Assembly (NCBI GenBank): GCA_001787465.1
Contig: MFXJ01000071.1
Coordinates: 1 to 6,924, forward strand
DNA: 6,924 nt
Reading direction: 5' to 3'
Origin: Candidatus Peregrinibacteria bacterium RIFOXYB2_FULL_32_7
GTDB lineage: Bacteria; Patescibacteriota; Gracilibacteria; UBA1369; GWF2-33-10
The stretch's first letter is position 1. Each line of letters opens with the position of its first letter. A program made the translations under genes and the position numbers. This document shows positions 1-6,539 of this stretch, one piece after another. A model generated the notes under the pieces. The model made no database searches and was not told where the DNA came from. It saw only the letters and a list, made by a program, of their open reading frames with translations.

Positions 1-2128
1 TACCTACTTGTATTTGTTCTTGATCGGTCGGATCATCAAAAAAAGTTTTCCAATGTTTAATTTGTATTTCATTCCACTGAAACATTTTTGCTAATTCTTC
101 TATAGAGCCTATCATGCCAAAAGATTTAAATTTATCTATTAAAATTTCCCAACTTATATTATTAATTTCTATAAAATCACATAAGAACTGAACTCCACCA
201 GCTCCTGCTTGAAGAATAAATTCCGGAATGCCAAGTGCTTTTCCAGAATAAGCAAATAAGATATTGCCAGGCGCATCACTTCTTAAAATTTCCTCATCAA
301 TTCTCAAATGTCTTAATCCTTTAAATCCACCGTTTTCTTTATTTTGATTTTTTAAATCCCATGCGCCTCCTGATCTTACTTTCCAAACCCATCTTAAAAA
401 AGGAGCAATTATTAAAGATTTTGAACTTTCTTTTAATTGATTTATAAATTGATCACTGACATTAGGTAAAACATTATTCCAACCACTATTTTGAAAATTT
501 AAAATTTTTGAATTCACAATGCTTTTTTTATACTCCTCATAAGCATTTTTAAGAGCACTTTGTTCGCTTATCTTGCCATCATATTCTCCATAAATATCAT
601 CTAATTTAAATAATTTAAATAAGGCTTGTAAATTTGCATTTGATCCATCGCCAATTTCTCTTTTAAAATACCCTGAAATACTTTCAACCTTGGAGGATTG
701 CGCTTGCAACCCAGCCACCACTCCCTCAAAACTCATCCTCCTGTTTTCAGAAACACTAGTTTTTGTATTATTCGAATTACGGATTTCTGCATTCATTTTT
801 TCTATGGTCAATGGTCCTGAATATGTTTTGGCGTTACTGCTAGCCGAGGTAGTATTCAAACTAAATCCACCTGCTATTAAGCTATTCCTGGCTATTGTGG
901 CTTTCATTTCATTGTATTTTTTGACTAAAGCTGTTTGCGTAGCGTCATAATATTTCCCTAAAACGAAACTATACTTACCCTCTAATCTTCTTTGTCTTTT
1001 AATTCTACTAAATTCGCGTTCTAATTGGTCTTTTTCAAAAAAATACTGGCTTTCAAATTGTTGTTTTGCGTCCCTGACCTTAATTGCCAGCGGTACTTTA
1101 GCTCTTTTTATTATATCTTCTTCAATATAAGCAAGACTATTATTAATTGATCTTAACGTTCTTGGATCATTTCCCGATAAACTTTTTCGTTTCTCTAATT
1201 TAGCTTTTTCTTTTAAAAGTTCTTCGAGTTTTGGGTCGATTTCGCCTGAAAGAATTTTTTCTAATTTTAAAATCTTTGCTTTCATATCATCGATATTTGT
1301 TTGTTCTTTCGCAGTTGGAATTAAAGCTATATTTTCAACTTTATTAGCAGTTATAGCAAAAAGCTCTTCTAATTGAAATTCATCTAAGGTTTTGGTTGTT
1401 CCAAGAACTAAATCTTCTGAAAAATAAATCTTATCTGCTGAAGTTTTGGTATAGACATCTAATTTTTCATATTCTTTTGCCATTTCCTGCAACATTATTT
1501 GCGATCTGCGATTTAATTCATCAAATTCATACTGGTTATTTCTAGTCGCTTTCCTCTGTAATTTTTTGCTAATTATTCGTTTCAAATCCTGAATTGATTT
1601 TGTTTTTGGTGAAATAAAGTTTGAAAGGTTTGAAAAGTTTGAAAAGTATGGATAAGCGGATTTAATCAAACTCAAAACATCAACTTTTTTCCCTGCATAT
1701 CCAGCAGTGGCCAAAATCCCTGCGACAATTGCTAATTTCGCCCATGGATTTTGATTGCTTTTGGAATATGTCCCTAATTTTTCTATAAAACTCAAGGGTA
1801 CTGCTCCTTCATTGTCTGTGGCTGATAATAAAGTATTTAAATCATGAAGTTCTTCTTTACTCAAATTTTCCAAAGAATTTTCTAAATCATTATTATTATC
1901 AGAAACTTTTTCAACTTTTTCAACTTTATTTTCAAGTTCAGCCTCAAATAAAAGTGTGGCTATATCTTTTTCATAATTTTGAGGGGCAACAATTTCTAAA
2001 TCACCTTTCTCAACATAAGATTCATTAACATTACTAGTCATCGGAGCTGTTAAAGCATAAGCCAAATATGAAGTTGAAAATAAAGTAATTATTGAGAAAA
2101 AAAGTAGTTTTGAAGCATGATGGCGCAT
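1..2128 (-). CDS. Exported polymorphic toxin, C-terminal Ntox44-like domain (3' end outside window)
   Basis: An open frame of 709 codons runs from ATG at 2128 to the left edge with no stop. Upstream the frame closes at a TGA, and no other in-frame ATG lies between. Residues 1-25 are a Sec signal peptide: basic RHHASK, a hydrophobic core, and a likely AYA cleavage site before LTAP. Residues 128-146 form a second hydrophobic segment. Residues about 175-420 are charged, helical and coiled-coil-like, and residues 420-570 are Ser/Asn-rich. Residues about 577-709 resemble polymorphic toxin type 44: SGGAWDLK (586-593), GN with YSGKALG (621-633), AGAGGVQ (641-647) and DDPTDQEQIQVG (698-709). In the family the last motif lies close to the C terminus, so little should be missing. 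The 50-residue stretch between the last two motifs is longer than I recall for typical members. Export and toxicity are inferred from family architecture. The N-terminal delivery part is not recognised. The gene is divergent from a TrmB-like regulator, and its cognate immunity gene would be expected beyond position 1. Confidence 0.82.
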   Translation of the reverse strand, partial: MRHHASKLLFFSIITLFSTSYLAYALTAPMTSNVNESYVEKGDLEIVAPQNYEKDIATLLFEAELENKVEKVEKVSDNNNDLENSLENLSKEELHDLNTLLSATDNEGAVPLSFIEKLGTYSKSNQNPWAKLAIVAGILATAGYAGKKVDVLSLIKSAYPYFSNFSNLSNFISPKTKSIQDLKRIISKKLQRKATRNNQYEFDELNRRSQIMLQEMAKEYEKLDVYTKTSADKIYFSEDLVLGTTKTLDEFQLEELFAITANKVENIALIPTAKEQTNIDDMKAKILKLEKILSGEIDPKLEELLKEKAKLEKRKSLSGNDPRTLRSINNSLAYIEEDIIKRAKVPLAIKVRDAKQQFESQYFFEKDQLEREFSRIKRQRRLEGKYSFVLGKYYDATQTALVKKYNEMKATIARNSLIAGGFSLNTTSASSNAKTYSGPLTIEKMNAEIRNSNNTKTSVSENRRMSFEGVVAGLQAQSSKVESISGYFKREIGDGSNANLQALFKLFKLDDIYGEYDGKISEQSALKNAYEEYKKSIVNSKILNFQNSGWNNVLPNVSDQFINQLKESSKSLIIAPFLRWVWKVRSGGAWDLKNQNKENGGFKGLRHLRIDEEILRSDAPGNILFAYSGKALGIPEFILQAGAGGVQFLCDFIEINNISWEILIDKFKSFGMIGSIEELAKMFQWNEIQIKHWKTFFDDPTDQEQIQVG
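1619..1645 (-). repeat. Three tandem 9-bp units inside the toxin gene
   Basis: Plus-strand units GTTTGAAAG, GTTTGAAAA and GTTTGAAAA lie head to tail. On the coding strand they encode an SNF/SNL/SNF run at residues 162-170, next to the second hydrophobic segment. The 9-bp period keeps the frame, so copy-number slippage would change linker length without breaking the protein. Confidence 0.85.
1904..1927 (-). repeat. Short in-frame 9-bp repeat coding KVE-KVE-KV
   Basis: The codons AAA GTT GAA recur with a 9-bp period, giving residues 68-75 of the exported toxin, just after the signal peptide region. It is a small low-complexity repeat of charged residues, probably a linker produced by slippage. 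Confidence 0.75.
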
Positions 2129-2344
2129 AAACCAAAAAATTAAAAAATAAGTTATATATTTATCTTCAATTTTCCCCCGAAAAATTCACCTGTCTAGAGA
2201 TATTTGAAAAAAACTTTCGTTTTTTAACACTTTTGCAACGAAAAATTCATCAAAAATTCAGAAAAGAAAAAACTCCGCCTTTTTAACATTCTTTTTATAG
2301 TTTTTTGATATTCTAATTTCTTAACATTTTTTCTGTTCCCAAAA
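2129..2344. promoter_or_regulatory. Divergent promoter region, toxin versus TrmB-like regulator
   Basis: This 216-bp region separates two divergent starts and shows no ORF. For the toxin, minus-strand TATAAC (plus 2151-2156) is a possible -10 box that would give a leader of only about 16 nt. For the regulator, candidate -10 boxes are TATTCT (2309-2314) and TCTAAT (2312-2317), with no convincing -35 partner. TTAACATT occurs at 2283-2290 and 2321-2328, and TTAACA again near 2224. Neither start codon has a purine-rich Shine-Dalgarno motif at the right distance. The promoter boxes are weak guesses; that the region carries both promoters follows from the gene layout. Confidence 0.6.
2178..2260 (+). 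repeat. Three-copy AAAAATTCA repeat, candidate operator
   Basis: CGAAAAATTCA occurs exactly at 2178-2188 and 2239-2249. A third copy sharing the last nine bases lies immediately after it at 2250-2260, so copies two and three are spaced 11 bp apart, about one helical turn. The CG copies contain GAA-N3-TTC, an imperfect dyad suited to a dimeric winged-helix regulator. Position between the divergent promoters suggests binding by the adjacent TrmB-like protein. This is inference, and A-tracts are common in DNA this AT-rich. Confidence 0.45.
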
Positions 2345-3022
2345 ATGGATTTCTCTCAACTTCTTCGAACTTTCAATTTCACTGATCATGAAATTACTGT
2401 TTATGAATATTTATTAAAATCAAAAGAACCCTTGTGCGTTAAACAAATCGCTAATGGAGTGAAAATCGATCAATCAACAGTTTTTCGTATTATGCCTAGA
2501 TTTATGGAGAAAAATCTTTGCGAAGAAATGAAGATTGGAAGATATCGATGCTATGTGGCGAAAATTAATAATGAGTTAAGACCGTTTTTATTATTAAAAG
2601 ATAAAAATTTGATTCCTGAAACTGAATTTTTCTTTGGGGAAGAGGAAATGAAAAAACTTTATTATGAAACAATCACAGGCGAGCCGATATATGCGTTTGT
2701 AAACCTTGATAATTTATATAAAAATCTTACTGATTTTGTTCAAAAAGATTATGTGCCAAATAGATGTAAATCGCGTACAAAAGCTTACGTCATAGCCAGT
2801 CCATTTAGTTTTGCGGATAATTACGCAAAAGAAGGTGTGAAATATTTAAGACAGACTAAGATATGCAAAGAAATTTTTGATTATGGAGAATTGAACATAT
2901 ATGGAGATAACGTTGTTTTTTTAAGCGTACGTCCACATGAACCACTTGGACTACATATAAAGAATCCTTTTTTAGCACATTGTATGAAATCTATGTTCGA
3001 TGTTAGCTGGAAGTTAATGTAA
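2345..3022 (+). CDS. TrmB-family winged-helix transcriptional regulator
   Basis: This 225-residue protein has the two-part layout of TrmB-like regulators. Residues about 8-75 form a winged helix-turn-helix: a first helix around DHEITVYEYLLK, then KQIANGVKIDQSTVFRIMPRFMEK, which holds the turn and recognition helix, then a wing at 62-72. Residues about 97-225 resemble the TrmB C-terminal region, with FGEEEMKKLYYET, the YVPNR segment (136-140), NIYGDNVVFLSV (184-195) and an LHIKNPF near the end. It is shorter than sugar-sensing archaeal TrmB, as is common for bacterial members. Many homologues act as local regulators, but the ligand cannot be read from the sequence. ATG at 2345 is chosen because the fold begins directly after it. 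There is no Shine-Dalgarno motif. The gene is divergent from the toxin and overlaps the 3' end of the methyltransferase gene by 9 bp. It is the natural candidate to control the toxin promoter. Confidence 0.85.
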   Translation: MDFSQLLRTFNFTDHEITVYEYLLKSKEPLCVKQIANGVKIDQSTVFRIMPRFMEKNLCEEMKIGRYRCYVAKINNELRPFLLLKDKNLIPETEFFFGEEEMKKLYYETITGEPIYAFVNLDNLYKNLTDFVQKDYVPNRCKSRTKAYVIASPFSFADNYAKEGVKYLRQTKICKEIFDYGELNIYGDNVVFLSVRPHEPLGLHIKNPFLAHCMKSMFDVSWKLM

Positions 3023-6004
3023 AAAAGCTGTTTTTCGAAATTTATTTCTCAAATGTAATTTAACATAAATATCTCTTCGAAAAGTGCCTTTTTCTACTGC
3101 TAATTGTGCCAGATCTTGCATTTCCTGATCACCATTCAGCAAAGTTTGCAAAATGCCCGCTTCTTCAAGGTATTTAAGTCCTGTAACTTTATCTTCTTCA
3201 GTATCTTCAGAAGCATCAGGATTTATCTTAAATGGTAAATTTACTTTAATAATATCTTTTTCTCCAAAATCAAAACCAGTATTGCGAGCAATATGATAAA
3301 GCTGATTTAAAGGTGGTGAACGTCTGGTGCCTGTTATTTTATCTCTAAATGTTCCTTTAGCAAAGAGTCTGCCTTCTTTTTTTGCTTTATCTTCATAAAC
3401 TTTTTCATGGCAACCATAAAAATTTGGTCTTCCATGCTCATCAAATTTAGTTTCTAAATCTATCAAATTTATAATTACGTCTCCATCTTCTGCAAGCATT
3501 TCATTTACACAAAACAGCACTGTATGCAGATCTTGCCAGCCATAAACATACATCAATGTTCTCATGCCAAAAATTATTGTGTCAAAATCATTTAAATTAG
3601 CAAATAATTCCATGATAATATGTCGATTTCGCCTAATCTCTTCTTTAATTTTGGCTCGGATTTCTGCAGAAGTTTCTTCTAAAAAATCTGCCTGAATAGG
3701 AAGTACTCTTTTCAATAATTCAGGAGAACTCTGATCTTTAATCCTATTATGAATTTCCATACCAATTTCGCGACCATAACAATCCACAAGTCCTTGTGGA
3801 TCTTTTTGGTCAGGAGGGAGCATTTGGTTTATTCCTGCGAATAATGCGGATTTCTCACGATCAAGAACTCCATATACTCTTTCTCTTATAGACATAAGCT
3901 GTTCTAGGACATAAATCTCTCTCATTGATCCACCTCCAAAAAGGCCTATTCTCGAAGCTGATGGCCTAACTAAATTACCATATCCTTCCAAATCAGCTGA
4001 ATTCATTATACCAGTTAAAAAATCATAAGGAATTGTATTATAAAATCTCAATTTCATATTTGTATATGCTGTTACATCTTTTGGATCTTCTGATCCAAGA
4101 ATACATGCGGCTTGATGCAGATTATCTGCTTCTTGCGGCATCCCTGACCTTAAAGTTAAATATGCTTTATTAAGAAGTATTCTTTGCGCTGGGCGATCTC
4201 CTACTTTACGAGATAAGGCTCGAAGGGCATTATAATATTTCGCCTCAGGAGTCCTTTTATCTGCAATAATACTTAAAATTTGTTCAATATTCACTCCCAT
4301 CACAGAGACTTCAACAAGATTTCTAGTAACAATAGCTACTTCTTTTAATTTTTCCTGTTCTTTTGAAGCCATCATAGCAATTGCCTTTAAATATTTTCTT
4401 AACATAAACAAATAATCCTCATCATCAATTGATTCTCCATTTCTTTTGGCTACTAATACTTCAACATTCTTTCCATTTTCTTTTGTAGACAGACTCATAG
4501 CTGTGCCGACACTATTATCTCTAGGTTCTTGTTCCCAAAAATTATGTTTAACTTTATATCCAAATCTTCCTGATCTCTCTTCTTGAACTTGGCTTAATTG
4601 TTCTTTAATAGCTGGTGCTAAATTTCCTGATGAATATAAAAGACTACCATCTACTCGCACTTCAATATAATTAATACCCCAGTGATTTTCTCCCATTTTT
4701 GCTATTTTCGCATAAACATTTTTTTCTTCATTTCCCGCTAAACTAAATTTCACACATTCTTCTTCTATATTTGCCAAAATTTTTCTTTTTTCCATTTCAG
4801 CCATTTCCGACAAGCATGATAAAGCTGACAACTCATCAAATTCCAAAATTTCAGCAAATCCAACTAATACTTCTTTAAAATATTTTGATTCTACAGGAAG
4901 CCTCCCTTGAAAACATTTAAAAGCTTCAAGATAACTTGTTTCTGCTAATTTCCTATCATCTCCTTGACCTCGTCTGACTCTGATCTGCGCTTCAAGAAGA
5001 TGCGCTTTCCCGAGATGATATTTATCTCCTAATTCTGTATATAATTTACAATTTTGTGCACAAATTCTTAAAGCTTCATCAGGTAAAGAAATTGTAGCAA
5101 GAGCATGAAAAGCCCTACCCCTATATGATTGAGTTTCTTTATCTGAACTATCCTGAAAACTATTTATAACTTCATAAAGTAATTTTTTAGCTTCTTCCAT
5201 ATATTGAGAATCCTGTTTCGCTTTACCTGTATACGCAATCGCTTTAGCAATTTTAACTGTCCATAAAGCCACATCCGCTAAACCACTATCTTCATCACTT
5301 AAAATCTCGTTTATTAAAGCAATCACTCGATTATATTCTCCAATAGCATTATAATATCTAACTACATTTCTTAACGCATTGTATCTTTTAAGTTTACCTG
5401 TTCTTTCTTTAGTAATTGGACGAGTAGACATTAATTGTTCTATTAAAAATTCATTTTTTATTGCATTATATCCTTGAACGATCACAAGGTTATTGAAAGT
5501 AGCTGAAGCAAAATGAGGATTAATCCCAGGGATTTGATTCACAATTTCTAAAACATCTATACATGCTTTTTGAAAAGCATTTTGATTCCCATTTAATTCA
5601 TTTGCTATACCTGATTGTGTAAATGCAAAAATTCTTAATATAAATTTAATTACACTTTTTCCTTCCATATTATCTAATAATTCTAAGATCCAATTCACAT
5701 TAGCAAGCATTTTCATACTATCCCTAGACGGATAATATAAATTAATATTTAATTCTACTAATAAAAACACTTTAGCTAACAAATCTGATTCTGCAATCTC
5801 TAAAGCCTGAAAATATAACTTTTCAGCTTCTTCAATATCTTCAGTTGGTATATTTCTAGACTTCCCCATAACAGTCCTAGCTTGACACACCAAATTTCTA
5901 ATTTCTTCACTCCATAAAATACTTTCTAAACTTTGATAATTAATACTAGCAATTTGTTCTTGGCTTAATTCGGTTTTTTGTGAATATTGCAATGCATCAA
6001 GCAT
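3014..6004 (-). CDS. TPR-repeat protein with C-terminal SAM methyltransferase domain
   Basis: This 996-residue protein has no signal peptide or membrane segment, so it is probably cytoplasmic. Residues about 50-400 are amphipathic helix pairs of TPR type, clearest at 211-236 and 296-366. Residues about 425-545 have alternating strands and helices (GINYIEVRVDGSLLYSS, VEVLVAKRNG) and are the size of a GAF or PAS sensor, but that assignment is weak. Residues about 555-670 are helical. Residues about 681-915 look like a class I SAM-dependent methyltransferase: motif I IGLFGGGSMREI (686-697), the acidic residue after strand 2 at D715 in YGVLDRE, D773 in PIQADFLE, and a FDTIIF-to-DGDVIINLID core (807-849). 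About 80 further residues follow. The substrate is unknown, and a resemblance to EgtD-like methyltransferases was too partial to claim. The ATG has no Shine-Dalgarno motif. Its stop overlaps the convergent regulator gene. The fusion suggests a protein-scaffolded or signal-gated methyltransferase, which is inference. Confidence 0.75.
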   Translation of the reverse strand: MLDALQYSQKTELSQEQIASINYQSLESILWSEEIRNLVCQARTVMGKSRNIPTEDIEEAEKLYFQALEIAESDLLAKVFLLVELNINLYYPSRDSMKMLANVNWILELLDNMEGKSVIKFILRIFAFTQSGIANELNGNQNAFQKACIDVLEIVNQIPGINPHFASATFNNLVIVQGYNAIKNEFLIEQLMSTRPITKERTGKLKRYNALRNVVRYYNAIGEYNRVIALINEILSDEDSGLADVALWTVKIAKAIAYTGKAKQDSQYMEEAKKLLYEVINSFQDSSDKETQSYRGRAFHALATISLPDEALRICAQNCKLYTELGDKYHLGKAHLLEAQIRVRRGQGDDRKLAETSYLEAFKCFQGRLPVESKYFKEVLVGFAEILEFDELSALSCLSEMAEMEKRKILANIEEECVKFSLAGNEEKNVYAKIAKMGENHWGINYIEVRVDGSLLYSSGNLAPAIKEQLSQVQEERSGRFGYKVKHNFWEQEPRDNSVGTAMSLSTKENGKNVEVLVAKRNGESIDDEDYLFMLRKYLKAIAMMASKEQEKLKEVAIVTRNLVEVSVMGVNIEQILSIIADKRTPEAKYYNALRALSRKVGDRPAQRILLNKAYLTLRSGMPQEADNLHQAACILGSEDPKDVTAYTNMKLRFYNTIPYDFLTGIMNSADLEGYGNLVRPSASRIGLFGGGSMREIYVLEQLMSIRERVYGVLDREKSALFAGINQMLPPDQKDPQGLVDCYGREIGMEIHNRIKDQSSPELLKRVLPIQADFLEETSAEIRAKIKEEIRRNRHIIMELFANLNDFDTIIFGMRTLMYVYGWQDLHTVLFCVNEMLAEDGDVIINLIDLETKFDEHGRPNFYGCHEKVYEDKAKKEGRLFAKGTFRDKITGTRRSPPLNQLYHIARNTGFDFGEKDIIKVNLPFKINPDASEDTEEDKVTGLKYLEEAGILQTLLNGDQEMQDLAQLAVEKGTFRRDIYVKLHLRNKFRKTAFLH

Positions 6005-6028
6005 GATTTGTAAATATTAAATAGTGGA

Positions 6029-6056
6029 TTGAGATATTGATTTGAAATATTATTAT
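6029..6056 (+). promoter_or_regulatory. Sigma-70-like promoter of the small secreted peptide gene
   Basis: TTGAGA (6029-6034) and TATTAT (6051-6056) each match consensus at five of six positions and are separated by 16 bp. Transcription would begin near 6063, about 30 nt before the ATG at 6094. The assignment rests on sequence match only, in AT-rich DNA where chance matches occur. Confidence 0.45.
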
Positions 6057-6057
6057 A
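6052..6057 (-). promoter_or_regulatory. Possible -10 box of the TPR-methyltransferase gene
   Basis: The minus strand reads a perfect TATAAT here, about 48 bp upstream of the methyltransferase ATG. No good -35 element sits at the usual distance. It overlaps the opposite-strand -10 box of the small peptide gene, so the two divergent promoters may compete. Confidence 0.35.
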
Positions 6058-6093
6058 TTTGTTCAGCTCTTTAATTTTTTTAAAGCTGATATT

Positions 6094-6234
6094 ATGAGAA
6101 GATTTTTTGCAATATTTTGCATTAGTCTTCTTCTCTTGCTTTCATTAGCTACAGTAGCTTTTGCAGGCGTTTGGGGTGGCGGCGCAGAAACTTTCTGCAA
6201 AACCCTTCCAACTGCTCGTTTCTGCCAAAGATAA
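6094..6234 (+). CDS. Small secreted Cys-containing peptide, 46 residues
   Basis: ATG at 6094 opens a frame that ends at TAA 6232-6234. The first 24 residues are a textbook Sec signal peptide: MRRFF, a Leu-rich core, and an AFA cleavage site at 22-24. The predicted mature peptide has only 22 residues, beginning GVWGGG and containing two cysteines eight residues apart (C35 and C44). The family is not recognised. After the stop the same frame continues with coding-like codons and four more cysteines, interrupted by two TGA codons, up to TAA 6373-6375. The short product may therefore be the remnant of a longer Cys-rich secreted protein. A plausible promoter precedes it and an intrinsic terminator follows. 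There is no Shine-Dalgarno motif. The signal peptide is convincing; whether the mature part is functional is uncertain. Confidence 0.6.
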   Translation: MRRFFAIFCISLLLLLSLATVAFAGVWGGGAETFCKTLPTARFCQR

Positions 6235-6242
6235 TATCTTTG
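6184..6242. repeat. Pair of perfect odd-length palindromes spanning the small gene's stop
   Basis: GCAGAAA-C-TTTCTGC (6184-6198) is a perfect 7+1+7 palindrome. CAAAGATA-A-TATCTTTG (6226-6242) is a perfect 8+1+8 palindrome centred on the stop codon at 6232-6234. In addition GCAGAAAC (6184-6191) is the exact reverse complement of GTTTCTGC (6218-6225), giving an alternative 8-bp stem with a 26-nt loop directly abutting the second palindrome. This could be RNA structure or protein-binding sites. The one-base centre means DNA binding by a dimer is at least as likely as a tight hairpin. Confidence 0.6.
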
Positions 6243-6539
6243 CTCTCAGCAACCAGCTTGTTCTCTCTGTAAAAATTGAACTTGAAACTGGCTGCTGGCA
6301 GACAAGTATTGCTTTGACAACGAAATTAAAAGAGAAGATGACAAAATACCAAAATCATTGTTAAATTTTAGTTAAAAACAATGAGTTTTTTAGTGATATG
6401 TTAAAATAAACAAAAAATTTGCTCACATCTTTCAATACAATAATTCTAACTTCTGTCATTTGAAAAACTATATTTATATATTGTTCTTTTTTTACAAATT
6501 TTTTACACTGTTTTCGAATATATTTTTTCAAAAATAAAA
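6235..6539. other. Non-genic interval between the small peptide and pilin genes
   Basis: The first part (to about 6310) is visibly richer in G+C than its surroundings and is open in the frame at 6161-6364 (TTG start) as well as, apart from two TGA codons, in the frame of the small secreted gene. A terminator follows at 6355-6391. From 6392 to 6539 the DNA is very AT-rich and holds no ORF. TTTACA (6491-6496 and 6502-6507) and TATATT (6519-6524) lie before the pilin start, but their spacing does not make a good promoter pair. Confidence 0.5.
6355..6391 (+). terminator. Rho-independent terminator after the small secreted gene
   Basis: TCATTGTT (6355-6362) pairs perfectly with AACAATGA (6377-6384) across a 14-nt AT-rich loop, followed by a run of six T (6386-6391) after one G. 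The stem is short and AT-rich but the T-run placement is correct. It closes the transcription unit that begins near 6063 and separates it from the pilin gene. Confidence 0.6.

Noticed and set aside
690..950. An 86-codon plus-strand ORF
   Set aside because: It lies opposite the uninterrupted 709-codon minus-strand toxin frame, which has a signal peptide and domain motifs. The plus frame translates to a hydrophobic low-information product and is a shadow.
1..2128. A frameshift or broken gene, because no complete ORF is visible on this strand
   Set aside because: Codon-by-codon reading from 2128 to position 2 gives 709 codons without a stop or shift. The gene is simply cut by the window edge.
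3021..3035. A-run, GCTG, T-run between the convergent genes as a bidirectional terminator
   Set aside because: The stem is only five A-T pairs with no G-C pairs, too weak to call as an intrinsic terminator.
6277..6285. TGA codons read as glycine or tryptophan (alternative genetic code)
   Set aside because: The four long frames (about 2,060 codons) contain no in-frame TGA and use ordinary glycine and tryptophan codons. A TAA would also need to be read through, so gene decay is simpler.
6161..6364. A 67-codon plus-strand ORF starting at TTG
   Set aside because: It starts inside the signal-peptide gene in another frame, has no ribosome-binding motif and no recognisable product. It could be a frameshifted continuation of the secreted gene, but the original frame's cysteine pattern is more persuasive, so it is not called.
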